Position numbers and translations under genes: made by a program. A DNA stretch of 64,000 nucleotides from contig NC_087158.1 in the NCBI RefSeq assembly GCF_035594125.1, forward strand, positions 6,374,501-6,438,500, given 5' to 3'. Source of the stretch: Scylla paramamosain (Eukaryota > Arthropoda > Malacostraca > Decapoda > Portunidae). Below, piece by piece: positions 38,802 through 54,000 of this stretch (positions are counted from its first letter, which is position 1; each line of letters begins with the position of its first letter). The notes under the pieces were generated by a model, which was not told the DNA's origin, did not search any database, and saw nothing but the letters and a program-made list of their open reading frames with translations.

Positions 38802-40440
38802 AACGCTAAAACAGATGAAAACCAACCAATATGAAGAAATAGAATAACATTACCAAAGAGGTATATTTTGAGTGTTTTTGAGCTTGTTATCTACAAAAAA
38901 CGCGAAAATGGATGCAAAGCACTCCCTATTGGAAAAAAAAAAAAAAGGACATTACGAGAAACATGTATAATGAGTGTCTTATTATTTTCGGGCTGAAGTA
39001 CTTGTGGTTCACAAGAACCACAAGGCAAAAAACGCAAAAACTCGTGTATATAAAGACGTTTCTTAGATACCAAAATGCTGAAACTCATGAATAAAAATCT
39101 TAATTGAGAAACAGAAAAACATTACCAAATGCGTGTATTTTGAGTGTTTTTTCATATTCTTTTCCAAAACTCTAAATATCATGCGAAACTAGCTTTATGT
39201 GGGAAAAAAAATGACATTACCAAAAGTATCTTTTCAGTGTTTTTGAGCGTGTTAGGCAATAAAGCACTAAAAAGCAGGGCAATCATATTACATTGGAATA
39301 AAACCAACTTTTACCAAGAACTTGCCTTAAAGTGTTTTTCAGCTCCTTACATACCAAATCGCTAAAACGCATGGAAAACACTCGTTTATGGAGAAGCAGA
39401 ATAACATTACCAAAAATAAGTGTTTTGAGTGTTTTTTATCATGTTACCTATAAAAACACTTAAATACATGCAAAGATCCCCATATTTTGGAAACGAAAGG
39501 ATATTACGAAAAATGTGTATTGTGAATGTTTTTAAGTTCCTTAAGTACCAAAACGTTAAAACCTACAAATAACACTCTTTATAGAGAAAAAAATAAATAA
39601 AAAAATAGCATTTTTATTTTTTTGTTATTGATGTTCATAGGTACCAAGATGTCAAAATTCTGCCAAAATTCAGGGAAATTATGTGGAAAAAACATTACCG
39701 AAAAAGTTCATTTTACCTTTTTTTTCGGAGTTATGTTCCAAACCAAAAAGTGTATGCAAAGCCACCTATCTGATGAAATTTAATGACTTTACAAGAAACC
39801 TGTCTTTTGAGTGTTTTTCTGCATGTTAGGCACCAAAACGATAAATAATATGAAAGTCACTCTATATGTAAATCCAAAAGAAAATGACTGAAAACGTGTC
39901 TTTTAAAAGATTTACGTAGAAAAACGCTAAAACGGATGCAAACCAAACTAATATGAAGAAATAGAATAACATTACCAAAAAAAGTATATTTTGTGTGTTT
40001 TTGAGATTGTTACATAAAAAAACGCGAAAATGGATGCAAAGCACTCTATATAAGGAAAAAAAATAACATAACGAGAAACGTATATAATGAGTGTTTTATA
40101 GTTTCACCAGAATCACAAGGCAAAAAACGCAAAAACTCGACTGTATGGAGAAGTTTCTAAGATACCAAAATACTGAAACTCATGAATAACACTCTTAATC
40201 AAGAAACAGAACAACCTTACTAAATGCGTGTAGTTTGAGTGTTTTTTTTACATTCTTAGTTACCAAAACCCCAAATTCCATGCGAAACTAGCTTTTATGT
40301 GGAAAAAGAATGACATTACCAGAAAAGTGTCTTTGAGTGTTTTTGAGCGTGTTAGGCAATAAAGCACTAAAAAGCAGGGCATTCACATTACATGGGAATA
40401 AAACCAACTTTTACGAAGAACTTGCCTTTTAGTGTTTTTG
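38802..40440 (+). repeat. Satellite array, plus orientation (HOR segment 5)
   Basis: Resumes after the LINE in the monomer AAACGCTAAAACAGATG. The first part resembles 4,120-5,200 (both carry an extra AGAACCACAAG near-palindrome, here GTACTTGTGGTTCACAAGAA at 38,998). From about 39,830 it matches 23,440-24,063, sharing the odd TTTTAAAAGATTTACGTAG join. No gene is seen. Confidence 0.9.
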
Positions 40441-40929
40441 ACACGCATTTAGTAAGGTTGCTCTGTTTCTCAATTAAGTGTTATTCATGAGTTTCAGCAT
40501 TTTGGTATATAGGAAACTTCTCCATATATACGAGTTTTTTTCGTTTTTTGCCTTGTGTTTTTTTTTTTTTAATTATAAAACATTCATTATACACTTTTCT
40601 CGCAATGTCCCTTTGTTTCCCAATATAGAGTGCTTTGTATCCATTTTTGCGTTTTTTTTTTTTTTGTAGGTAACAAGCTCAAAAACACTCAAAATATACA
40701 TTTTTTTGGTAATGTTTTTCTGCTTCTTCATATTGGTTGGTTTGTATCAGTTTTAGCGTTTTTCTGCGTAAAACACTGAGAAGACACGTTTTCAGTAATT
40801 TTCTTTTCGATTCCCAAATAGAGTGAGTTCCTTATTATTTATCGTTTTGGTGCATAATATGCTGAAAAACACTCAAAAGACAGATTTCTGGTAAGGTCTT
40901 TAATTTCCTCATATGGGAGGCTTTGCATG
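40441..40929 (-). repeat. Inverted satellite block, copy 2
   Basis: Same two boundary joins as copy 1 (left CCTTTTAGTG...|CGCATTTAGTAAGG; right GGCTTTGCATG|TCTTTTCAGTG), 16.4 kb downstream of it. It is more complete, keeping the monomer part containing TTTTGGTATATAGGAAACTT that copy 1 lacks. Confidence 0.87.
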
Positions 40930-43900
40930 TCTTTTCAGTGTTTTTGAGCGTGTTACGCAATAAAGCACTAAAAGCCAGGGCAATCACATTACATGGGAAT
41001 AAAACCAAATTTTACCAAGAACTTGCCCTTAAGTGTTTTTGAGCTCCTTACATACCAAAACGCTAAAACGCATGTAAAATACATTTTATAAAGAAAAAGA
41101 ATAACATTACCAAATACATGTATTTTGAGTGTTTTTGATCATGCTATCTATAAAAACGCTTAAATACATGCAAAGAGAACCTTATGTTTGGAAAACGAAA
41201 GGACATTACGAGAAATGTCTATTATGAGTGTTTTTTAAGTTCCTTCAGTACGAAAAAGCTAAAACCCACAAATAACACGTTTTACAAAAAAATATTAATA
41301 AATAAAAAAATTAAAAATTGGGAATTTTTTTTTTTTTTCATCTTCATAGGTACCGAATTGCCAAAAATTTTGCCAAAATTCAGGGAATTTATATGAAAAA
41401 AGAACATTATTGTGAAAGTTAATTATAGTTTTTTTTTTCTGATTGTATATGTACCAAAACCTAAAATGCATGCAAAGCCACCTATATAGGGAAGTTAAAC
41501 GACTTTACCAGAAACCTGTCTTCTCAGTGTTTTTCATCATGTTAGGCACCAATACGATAAATAATATGAAAATCAGTCAATATGTGAATCCAAAACAAAA
41601 TTACTGAAAACGTGTCTTTTCGGTGTTTTACGTAGAAAAATGCTAAAGCGGATGCAAACCGTCCTATATGAAGAAATAGAATAACATTACCAAAAAAATA
41701 TATTTTGAGTGTTTTTGAGCTTGTTACCTACAAAAAATGCAAAAATGGATGTAAAGCACTCTATATTAGGAAACAAAAGGACATTACGAGAAACGTGTAT
41801 AATGAGTGTTTTATAGTTTTAAAAGAACCACAAGGCAATAAACGCAAAAACTCGTGTATATAGAGAAATTTTTACATACCAAAATGATGAAATGCATGAA
41901 TAACACTTTTAATCGATAAACGAAACTACATTACCAAATTGTGTATTTTGAGTTTTTTTTCACATTCTTAGTTACAAAATTGCCAAATTACATGCGAAAC
42001 TAGCATCATTTGAGAAAATAATGACATTACCAGAAAAGTGTCTTTTGAGTGTTTTTGAGCGTGATATACAACAAAGCAATAAAAAGCAGAATAATCACAT
42101 TACATGAGAATAAAACTAACTTTTACGAAGAATTTGCCTTTAAGTATTTTTTAACCCCTTATATACCAAACCACTAAAACGCATGCAAAACAAACTTTAT
42201 GGAGAAACAGAATAACATTACCAAAAACATGTATTTTGAGTGTTTTTGATCATGTGATCTATAAAAAGCGCTTAAGTACATGCAAAGAACATTATGTTTG
42301 GGAAACAAAAGGACATTACGAGAAACGTGTATTTTGAGTGTATTTATAAGTTCCTTAAGTACCAAAAAGCTAAAACCCACAAATAACATTCTTTATTTAG
42401 AAAATAAAAAATAAAAAATAAGATAAATAGGATTGTTTTTTTTTTTTTTTTTTGTTATTCATATTCATAGGTACAGAGATGCCAAAATTCTGGGAAAATT
42501 CAGGGCAATTATGTGATAAAAGAATATTATCAAAAAAGTTAATTTCAGCTTTTTTTTTTCGGACTGTTATGTACTAAACCCTAAAGTGCATGCAAAGCCT
42601 CCAATATGAGGAAATTAAACGACCTTACCAGAAATCTGTGTTTTGTGTGTTTTTAAGCATGTTAGACACCAAAACGATAAATAATAAGGAATTCACTCTA
42701 TATGGGAATCCAAAACAAAGTTACTGAAAACGTGTCTTCTCAGTGTTTTACGTAGAAAAACGTTAAAACGGATGCAAACCAACCAATATCAAGAAATAGA
42801 AAAACGTTACCAAAAAAGTATATTTTGAGTGTTATTGAGCTTTTTACCTACAAAAACGAGAAAGCAAAAGCACTCTATATTGGGAAACAAAAGGACATTG
42901 CAAGAAAAGTGTATAATGAGTGTTTTATACTTCAAAAGAACCACAACGCAAAAACTCGTGTATATGGAGAGATTTCTTTTATACCAAAATGCTGAAACTC
43001 ATAAATAACACTCTTAATTGAGAAACAGAATAACCTTACTAAATGCGTGTATTTTGAGTGCTTTTCACATTCTTAGTTACCAAAAACACCAAATTACATG
43101 CAAAAAATAGCTTTGTGGGGAAAAAAAAACGACTTTACCAGAAAAGTGTCTTATGAGTGTTTTTCAACGTAATAGGTAATAAAGCTCTCAAAAGCAGGGC
43201 AATCACATTACACTGGAATAAAACCATTTTTTACCAAGAACTTGGCTTTAAGTGTTTTTGAGCTCCTTATATAAAAAACTGATAAAAGACATGCAAAACA
43301 CACTTTATGGAGAAACAGAATAACATTACAAAAACTTTGTATTTTGAGTGTTTTTGATCATGTTATCTATAAAACCGCTTAAATACATGCAAAGAACCTT
43401 ATGTCTGGGAAACAAAAGGACATTACGAGAAACGTGTATTATGAGTGTTTTTAAGTTCCTTAAGTACCAAAAAGGTAAATCCCACAAATAACACTCTTTA
43501 TTGAGAAAAAAATAAATAAATCAATAAAAAATTAAAAAATAAGATTTTTTATTTTTTCTTTATTTATCTTCATAGGTACGGAGATGCCAAAATTCTGGGA
43601 ACATTCAGGGCAATTATGTGATAAAAGAATATTATCAAAAAAGTTAATTTTAGCTTTTTTTTCGGCCTGTTATGTATCAAACCCTAAAGTGCATCCAAAG
43701 CCTCCTATATGAGGAAATTAAACGACCTTAAAAGAAATCTGTCTTTTGAGTGTTTTTCAGAATGTTAGGCACCAAAACGATAAATAAATAAGGAACTCAC
43801 TCTATATGGGAATCCAAACAAAACTACTGAAAAAGTGTCTTCTCAATGTTTTACGTAGAAAAACGCTAAAACGTATACAAACCAGCCAATTTAAAAATAA

Positions 43901-45045
43901 TAGAAAAACATTACCAGAAAGGTATATTTTGAGTGTTTTTGAGCTTGTTACCTATAAAAAACACGAAAATTGATGCAAAGCACTCTATATTAGGAAATAA
44001 AAGGACATTGCAAGAAAAGTGTATAATGAGTGTTTTATAGTTCAAAAGAACCAAAAGGCAAAAAACGCAAAAACTTCTGGATATGGAGAAGTTTCCGAGA
44101 TACTAAAATGCTGAAACTCATGAATAACATTCCTAATTGAGAAACAGAAAAACCTTACTAAATGCGTGTATTTTAAGAGCTTTTCACATTCTTAGTTACC
44201 AAAACCCCAAATTGCATGCGAAACCAGCTTTATGTGAGAAAAAAATGACATTACCAGAAAAAAGTCTTTTGAGTGTTTTTGAGCCTGATATGCAATAAAA
44301 CACTAAAAAGCAGGGCAATCACATTACATTTGAATAAAACAAATTTTTAATAAGAACTTGCCTTTAAGTCTTTTTGAGCTCCTTATATACCAAAACACTA
44401 AAACGCATGCAAAATACACTTTATAATGAAAAAGAATAAAATTACCAAAAACATGTATTTTGAGTATTTTTGATCATGTTATCTCTAAAAACGCTTAAAT
44501 GCATGCAAAGAACCTTATGTTTGGGAAACAAAAGGACATTACGAGAAACGTATATTATGAGTGTTTTTAAGTTTAAGTACCAAAAACATAAAACCCACTC
44601 TTTATTTGGAAAAAAAGAAATAAATAAAATAATAAAAAAATTGGATTTTTTTATTTTTTTTATTCATCTTCATAGGTACCGAAATGCCAAAATTCTGGGA
44701 AAATTCAAGGCAATTATATGATAAGAGAATATTATCACAAAAAGTTGATTTTAGCTTTTTTTTCGGACTGTTATGTACCAAACCCTAAACTGCATGCAAA
44801 GCCTCCTATATAAGGAAATGAAACGACCTTACCAGAAATCTGTCTTTTCAGTGTTTTCAGCATGTTAAGCACCAAAATGATCAATAATAAGGAACTCACT
44901 TTATATGGGAATCCAAAACAAAATTACTGAAAACGTGTGTTCCCAGTGTTTTACGTAGAAAAACGCTAAAATGGATGCAAACCAACCAATATCAAGAAAT
45001 AGAAAAAAAACATTACCAAAAAGGTATATTTTGAGTGTTTTTGAG
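40930..45045 (+). repeat. Satellite array, plus orientation (HOR segment 6)
   Basis: HOR markers near 41,290, 42,410, 43,510 and 44,620. About 43,969-45,045 is a close direct copy of 1-1,080; both share the AAAAACTT(C/G)TGGATATGG variant. It ends at TGAGTGTTTTTGAG, where the array reverses. No gene is seen. Confidence 0.92.
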
Positions 45046-48000
45046 TCGTTTCATATATCTATATATGGGTCTTTGCATGAGTTTTGGCTTTTTGGTAACT
45101 AACAATGTCATAACACTCAAAATGCACTTTTCTTTTTTTTTGGCAGTATTGTTCTGTTTCTCCATATAGAGTGTTTTTCATGCGTTTTACCCTTTTGATA
45201 CCACGAAAATCAAAAACACTCATAAAACACGTTTCTCGTAATATCTTTTAATTTTTCCCATATACGATATTTCCGATTCATTTAGGCGTTTTTTTTACGT
45301 AACAATCTTACAAAAGACTCAAAATACTTGTTTTGTATGCGTTTTAGCGTTGTCGTATGTAAGGAGCTTAAAAACACTTAAAGGCAAGTTATTGGTAAAA
45401 GTTGGTTTTATTCCCATGTAATGTGATTGCCCTGCTTTTTAGTGCTTTATTGCCTAACACGCTCAAAAAAACTCGACACTTTTCTGGTAATATTTTTTTT
45501 TCACACAAAGCTAGTTTTGCATGCAATTTGGGGTTTTGCTAAGTAAGAATGTTAAAAAGATTCAAAATACACCCATTTGGTAAGGTTGTTCTGTTTCTCA
45601 ATTAAGAGTGTTCTTCATGAATTTCAGCATTTTGGTATCTAAGAAACATCTCCATATACACGAGTTTTTGCGTGTTTTGCCTTGTTGTTCTTGTGAAACT
45701 ATAAAACACTCATTATACACGTTTCTCGTAATGTCCTTTTCTTTCCCAATATAGAGTGCTTTGCAACTATTTTCGCGTTTTCTGTAGGTAACAAGCTCAA
45801 AAACACTCAAAATATAACTTTTTAGTAATATGATTCTATTTCTTCATATTGGTTTGTTTGCATCCGTTTCAATGTTTTTCTAAGTAAAACACTAAAAAAG
45901 ACACGTTTTCAGTAATTTTGTTTTGGATTCCCATAAAGTGTGACTTCCATATTATTTATCGTTTTGGTGCCTAACTTGCTGAAAAAAAACTCAAAAGACA
46001 GGTATCTGGTAAAGTCGTTTAATTTCCTCATGTAGGTGGCTTTGCATACACTTTAGGGTTTGGTACATAACAGTCCGAAAAAAAGCTAAAATTAACTTTT
46101 TTCAAAATATTATTTTTTCAAATAATTTCCCTAAATTTTGCCAGAATATTGGCATCTCGGTACCTATGAAGATAAATAACAAAAAAAAATCCTAAATTTA
46201 ATTAATTTATTTATTTTCTCTATAAAGACTGTTATTTGTGGGTTTTAACTCTTTTCGTACTCATGGAACTTAAAAACACTCATAATACACGTTTCTCGTA
46301 ATGTCCTTTCGTTTCCCAAACATAGGGTTCTTTGCATGTATTTAAGCGTTTTTATACGTAAGAGATCAAAAACACTGAAAATTCATGTTTTTCGTAATGT
46401 TATTTTGTTTCTCAATAAAGGGTGTTTTGCCTGCATTTTAGCATTTTAGTATGTAAGGAGCTGAAAAGCACTTAAAGACAAGTTCTTGGTAAATGTTGGT
46501 TTTATTCCCATGTAATGTCATTGCCCTGCTTTTTTGTGCTTTATTGCCTAACAAGCTCAAAAACACTCAAAAGACACTTTTTTTTCTGGTAATGTCATTT
46601 ATTTCCAACATAAAGCTAGTTTCGCACGTAATTTCGGGTTTTGGTAACTAAGAATGCGAAAAACACTCAAATACACTCATTTGGTAAAGTTGTTCTGTTT
46701 CTCAATTACAAGTGTTATTCATGAATTTCAGCATTTTGGTATCTAAGAAAATCTCCATATACACGAGTTTTTCCGTCTTTTGCCTTATGGTTTTTGAAAA
46801 CTATTAAAACATTGATTATACAATTTTCTTGTAATATACTTTTGTTTCCCAATATAGACTTCTTTGCATTCATTTTTGCGTTTTTCGTAGGTAACAAGCT
46901 CAAAAACACTCAACTTTTTTGTAATGTTATTCGATTTCTTCTTATTGGTTGGTTTGCATCCGTTTTAGCGTTCTACGCTAAAACTGAAAAAACACGTTTT
47001 CAGTAATATTGTTGAAATTGCTGAAAACACCCAAAGACACGTTTCTTGTAAAGTCGTGTAATTTTCCCCATATAGGTGGCTTTGCATGCACTTCCGGGTT
47101 TCGTACATAACTCCGGAAAAAGCTAGAATTATTTTTTTTTTGTTTTTTTCACATAATTTCCCTGAATTTTCTCAGAATTTTGGCATGTCGGTACCTATGA
47201 AGATGAATAACAAAAAAAAATCTATTTTTTTATTATTTTTTTCTCAATAAAGAGTGTTATTTGTGGGTTTTAGATTATTGGTACTTAAGGAACTTAAAAA
47301 TACTCATAATACACGATTTTCGTAATGTCCTTTCGTTTCACAAACATAGGGTTCTTTGCATGTATTTAAGCGATTTTATAGGTAACATGATCAAAAACAC
47401 TCAAAATACATGTTTTTGGTAATGTTATTCTGTTTCTCCATAAAGGTTGTTTTCCATGCGTTTAGCGTTTTGGTATGTAAGGAGTTAAAAAAAAATTAAA
47501 GGCAAGTTCTTCGTAAAATTTGGTTTTATTCCAGTGTAATGTGATTATTTTGCTTTTTAGTGTTTTGTTGCATATAACGCTCAAAAACACTCAAAATACA
47601 CTTTTCTGGTAATGTCATTTTTTTCCCACATAAAGCTAGTTTCGCATGTAATTTGGGATTTTCGTAACTAAGAATGTGAAAACACTTAAAATACACACAT
47701 TTGGTAAGGTAGTTCTGTTTTTCAATTAAAAGTGTTATTCATGAGTTTTAGCGTTTTGGTATGCAAGAAACTTCTCTATATACACGAGTTTTTGCGTTTT
47801 TTGCCTTGTGGTTCTTGTGAAACTATAAAACACTCATTATACACGTTTCTCGTAATGTCCTTTTGCTTCCCAATATAGAGTGCATTCCATCTTTTTGCGC
47901 GTTTTTTGTAGGTAAAAAGCTCAAAAACACTTTTCGGTAATGTTATTCTATTTCTTCGTATTTGTTGGTTTGCATCCGTTTTAGCGTTTTTCTACGTAAA

Positions 48001-51000
48001 ACACTGAAAAGACACGTTTTCAGTAATTTTGTTTTGGATTCACATATTGACTGACTTCCATATTATTTATCGTTTTGGTGCCTAACATGCTCAAAAACAC
48101 TGAAGAGACAGGTTTCTGGTAAAGTCGTTTAACTTCCTTATATAGGTGGCATGCACTTTAGAGTTTGGTACATAAAGATCCGAAAAAAGAGCTATAATTA
48201 ACTTTTTTGATAATGTTCTTTTTTCCACATAAATTCGCTGAATTTTGGCAGAATTTTGGCATTTTGGTACCTATGAAAATCAATATGAAAAAAAAAGCTA
48301 TTTTTTTATTTATTTTTTTTCTCTCTATAAAGAGTGTTATTTTTGGGTTTTAACGTTTTGGTACTTAAGGAACACTTAAAAACACTTAAAAACACTTAAA
48401 ACACATGTTTTTAGTAATGTTATTCTGCTTCTCCATAAAGGAGTTTTTGCATGCGTTTTAGCGTTTTGGTTTGTAAGGAGGTCAAAAACACTTCAAGGCA
48501 AGTTCTTGGTAAAAGTTGATTTTATTCCCATGTAATGTTATTGCCCTGTTTTTTTTTTTTTTGTTTTTTTTTGTGTGTGTGTGTGTGTGATTTATTGCCT
48601 AACACGCTCAAAAACACTCAAAAGACACATCTAGTAATGTCATTCTTTTTCCAACATAGTTTCGCGTGCTATTTGGGGTTTTGCTAAGAATGTGAAAAAC
48701 ACTCAAAATATACGCATTTGGTAAGGTTGTTCTGTTTCTCAATTAATATTGTTATTCATGAGTTTCAGCATTTTGGTATCTAAGAAACTTCCTTATATAC
48801 ACGAGTTTTTGCGTTTTTTTGCCTTGTGGTTCTTCTGAACCACAAGTTTTTTTGCTCAAAAATAATAAGACACTCATTATACACGTTTCTCGTAATGTCT
48901 TTTTGTTTCCCAATAGGGAGTGCTTTGCATCCATTTTCGCGTTTTTTGTAGGTAACAAGCTCAAAAACACTCAAAATGTACCTTTTTGGTAATGTTATTT
49001 TATTTCTTCTTATTGGTTGGTTTGCATCCGTTTTAGCGTTTTTCTACGTAAAACACCGAAAAGACACTTTTTCAGTAATTTTGTTTTAGATTCCCATATA
49101 GAGTGACTTGCATGTTATTTACCGTTAGGGTGCCTAACAAGCTGAAAAACACTCATAAGACAGTTTTCTAGCAAAGACGTTTAATTTCCCCATATAGGTG
49201 GCTTTGCATGGACTTTAGGGTTTGGTACATGACAGTACGAAAAAAAAAGCTAAAATTAATTTTTTGATAATTGACTCATAATTTCCTGAACTCTGCTCAA
49301 ATTTTGGAATCTCGGTACCTGTGAAGATTAAAAAGAAAAAAAAAATATCGTATTTTTTATTTTATTGTATTTATTTATTTTTTTTATTTTTTTCTCTATA
49401 AAGAGTGTTATTTGTAGCTTTTAGCTTTTTGGTAAATAATGATCTTAAAAACACTGATAATACACGTTTCTCGTCATGTCCTTTCGTTTCCCAAAAATAG
49501 GGTTCTTTGCATGTATTTAAGCGTTTTTATTGGTAACATGATCAAAAACACTCAAAATATATGTTTTGGTAATGTTATTCTCTTTCTCCATAAAGTGTGT
49601 TTTGCATGTATTTTAGCGTTTTGGTATATAAGGAGCTCAAAACACTTAAAGACAAGTTCTTGATAAAAATTGATTTTATTTCCATGTAAAGTGATTCCCC
49701 TGCTTTTTAGTGCTTTATTGCCTATCACGCTCAAAAACACTCAAAAGACACTTTCCTGTTAATGTCATTTTTTTTCCCACATAAAGCTAGTTTCACATGC
49801 AATTTGGGATTTTGGTAACTAAGAATGTGAAAAGCACTCAAAATACACGCATTTAGTAAAGTTGTTCTGTTTCTCAATTAAGAGTGCTATTCTTGAGTTT
49901 CAGCATTTTAGTATCTAGGAGACTTCTCCATATACACGAGTTTTTGCGTTTTTTGGCTTGTGGTTCTTTTGAACTATAAAACATTCATTATACACTTTTC
50001 TTGCAATGTCCCTTTGTTTCCCAATATAGAGTGCTTTGTATCAATTTTCGCGTTTTTTTTGTAGGTAACAAGCTCAAAAACACTCAAAATATACCTTTTT
50101 GGTAATGTTTTTCTACTTCTTGATATTGGTTGGTTTGCATCCGTTTTAGCGTTTCTCTACGTAAAACACTGAGAAGACACGTTTTTAGTAATTTTTTTTT
50201 TGTTTGCCATATAGAGTGAGTTCTTTATTATTTATCGTTTTGGTGCCTAACATGCTGAAAAACACTCAAAACACAGATTTCTGGTAAGGTCGTTTAATTT
50301 CCTCATATGGGAGGCTTTGCATGCACTTTAGTGTTTGGTACATAACAGTCCGAAAAAAAGCTAATATCAACTTTTTTATAAAAATCTCTTATCATAAAAT
50401 TGCCCTAATTTTTCCCAGAATTTTGGCATCTCGGTACCTATGGAGGTGAATGAAAAAAAAAAGAAAGAAAATCTTTTTTTTATTTTTTTTTATTTTTTTA
50501 TTTTTTTCTAAATAACGAGTGTTATTTGTGGGTTTTATCTTTTTGGTAGTTAAGAAACTTAAAAACACTCATAATACACGTTTCTCGTAAAGTCCTTACG
50601 TTTCCCAAACATAAGGTTCTTTGCATGTATTTAAGCGTTTTTATAGATAACATTATCAAAAACACTCAAAATACATGTTTTTGGTAATGCTATTCTGTTT
50701 CTCAATAAAGTTTGTTTTCCATGCGTTTTAGCGGTTTGGTATGTATGGAGCTCAAAAACACATATTGGCAAATTCTTGGAAAAAGTTGGTTTTATTCCCA
50801 TGTAATGTGATTGCCTTGCTTTTTAGTACTTCATTGCCTAACACGCTCAAAAATAATTAAAAGACACTTCTGATAATGTCATTTTTTTCCCTCATAAAGC
50901 TAGTTTCTTATGCTATTTTGGGTATTGCTAACTAGGAATATGAAAAACACTCAAAATACAGCATTTGCTAAGGTTGTTCTGTTTCTCAATTAAAATTGTT

Positions 51001-54000
51001 ATCCATGAGTTTCAGCATTTTGGTATCTAAGAAACTTCTTTATATACACGAGTTTTTGCGTTTTTCTACGTAAAACACTGAGAAGATACATTTTCAGTAA
51101 TTTTCTTTTGGATTCCCATATAGAGTGAGTTCTTTATTATTTATCGTTTTGGTGCCTAACATGCTGAAAAACACTCAAAAGACAGATTTCTGGTAAGGTC
51201 GTTTTATTTCCTCATATAGGAGGCTTTGCATGCACTTTAGGGTTTGGTACATAACAGTCCGAAAAAAAAAAAGCTAAAATTAACTTTTTTGATAATATTC
51301 TTTTGTTCATATAATTTTCCTGAAATTTCCCAGAATTTTGGCATCTCGGTACCTATGAAGATGAAAAAAATTCCTATTTTTTGTTTTTATTTTCTAAACA
51401 AAGAGTGTTATTTGTTGGTTTTAGCTTTTTGGTACTTAAGGAACTTAAAAAAAACACTCATAATGCACGTTTCTCGTAATGTCCTTTTCTTTCCCAAACA
51501 TAATGTTCTTTGCATGTATTTAAGCGTTTTTTATAGATAAAATGATAAAAACACCCAAATTACATGTTTTTGGTTATGTTATTCTATTTCTCCATGAAGT
51601 TTGTTTTCCATGCGTTTTAACGGTTTGGTATATAAGAAGCTCAAAAACATTTAAATGCAAGTTCTTGGTAAAAATTGGTTTTATTCCAATGAATAGTGAT
51701 TGCCCTGCTTTTTAGTGTTGTATTGCCTATCACGCTCAAAAACACTCAAAAGACATTTTTCTGGAAATGTCATGTTTTCCCACATAAATCTGGTTTCGCA
51801 TGAAATTTGGGTTTTTGGTAACTAAGAATATGAAAAACAGTCAAAATACACGATTTTGGTAAGGCTGTTCTATTTCTCAATTAAGAGTGTTATTCATGAG
51901 TTTCAGCATTTTGGTATCTAGGAAACTTCTCCATATACACGAGTTTTTGCGTTTTTTGCCTTGTTGTTCTTTTGAACTATAATACACTCATTATACACTT
52001 TTCTAGCATTGTCCCTTTGTTTCCCAATATAGAGTGCTTTGTATCAATTTTAGCGTTTTTTTGTAGGTAACAAGCTCAAAAACACTCAAAATATACCTTG
52101 TTGTTAATGTTTTTTCTATTTCTTGATATTGGTTAGTTTGCATCCATTTTAGCGTTTTTCTACGTAAAACACTGGGAACACACGTTTTCAGTAATTTTGT
52201 TTTGGATTCCCATATGAAGTGAGTTGCTTATTATTGATCATTTTTGTGCTTAACATGCTGAAAACAATGAAAAGACAGATTTCTGGTAAGGTCGTTTCAT
52301 TTCCTTATATAGGAGGGTTTGCATGCAGTTTAGGGTTTCGTACATAACAGTCCGAAAAAAAAAGCTAAAATCAACTTTTTTGATAATATTCTCTTATCAT
52401 ATAATTGCCTTGAATTTTCCCAGAATTTTGGCATTTCGGTACCTATGAAGATGAATAACAAAAAAAAAAAAATCCTATTTTTTTTATTTTTTTATTTATT
52501 TATTTATTTTTTTAAATAAAGAGTGGGTTTTAGATTTTTGGCACTTAAACTTAAAAACTCTCATAATATACGTTTCTCGTAATGTCCTTTTGTTTCCCAA
52601 ACATGTATTTAAGCGTTTTTATAGATAACATGATCAAAAATACTCAAAATACATGTTTTAGGTAATTTTATTCTGTTTCACCATAAAGTGTATTTTGCAT
52701 GCGATTTAGTGTTTTGGTATATAAGGAGCTCAAAAAGACTTAAAGGCAAGTTCTTATTAAAAATTGGTTTTATTCAAATGTAATGTGATTGCCCTGCTTT
52801 TTAATGCTTTATTGCCTATCAGGGTCAAAAACACTCAAAAGACTTTTCTGGTAATGTCATTTTTTTTCTCACATAAAGCTGGTTTCGCATGCAATTTTGG
52901 GTTTTGGTAACTAAGAATGTGAAAAGCTCTCATAATACACGCATTTAGTAAGGTTGTTCTGTTTCTCAATTAGGAAGGTGATTCATGAGTTTCAGCATTT
53001 TGGTATCTAGGAAACTAAGGAAAACTAAACTAAACTAGGAAAATATCCATAAGTTTTTGCGTTTTTTGCCTTTTGGTTCTTTTGAACTATAAAACACTCA
53101 TTATACACTTTTCTTGCAATGTCCTTTTATTTCCTAATATAGAGTGCTTTGCATCAATTTTCGCGTTTTTTTGTAGGTAACAAGCTCAAAAAAAATCAAA
53201 ATTTACCTTTTTGGTAATGTTTTTCTATTTTTTTTTTTAATTGGGTGGTTTGCATCCGTTTTAGCGTTTTTCTACGTAAAACACTGAGAAGACACGTTTT
53301 CAGTAGTTTTGTTTGGATTCCCATATAGAGTGAGTTCCTTATTTATTTATCGTTTTGGTGCCTAACATTCTGAAAAACACTCAAAAGACAGATTTCTTTT
53401 AAGGTCGTTTAATTTCCTCATATAGAAGGCTTTGCATGCACTTTAGGGTTTGGTATATAACAGTCCGAAAAAAAACTAAAATTAACTTTTTTGATCATTT
53501 TCTTTTATCATATAATAGCCCGGAATTTTCCCAGAATTTTGGCATCTCGGTACCTATGAAGATGAATAACAAAAAAAAAGATCCTATTTTTTTATTTTTA
53601 TATATTTATTTTTCTAAATAATGAGTGTTATTTGTGGGTTTTAGCTTTTTGGTACTTAACGAACTAAAAAACACTCATAATACATATTTCTCGTAATGTC
53701 CTTTCGTTTCCCAAACATAAGGTTCATTGCATGTATTTAAGCGTTTTTATAGAGAAAATGATCAAAAACACTCAAAATACATATTTTTGGTAATGTTATT
53801 GTTTCTCCATAAAAGGTGTTTTGCATGTGTTTTAGCGTTTTGGTATGTAATGAGCTCAAAAACACCTAAAGGCAAGTTCTTGGTAAAAGTTGGTTTTATT
53901 CCCATGTAATGTGATTGCCCTGCTTTTTAGTGGTTTATTGCCTAACACGCTCAAAAACACTCGAAAGACATTTTCTGGTAATTTTTTTTTTTTTTTTTTT

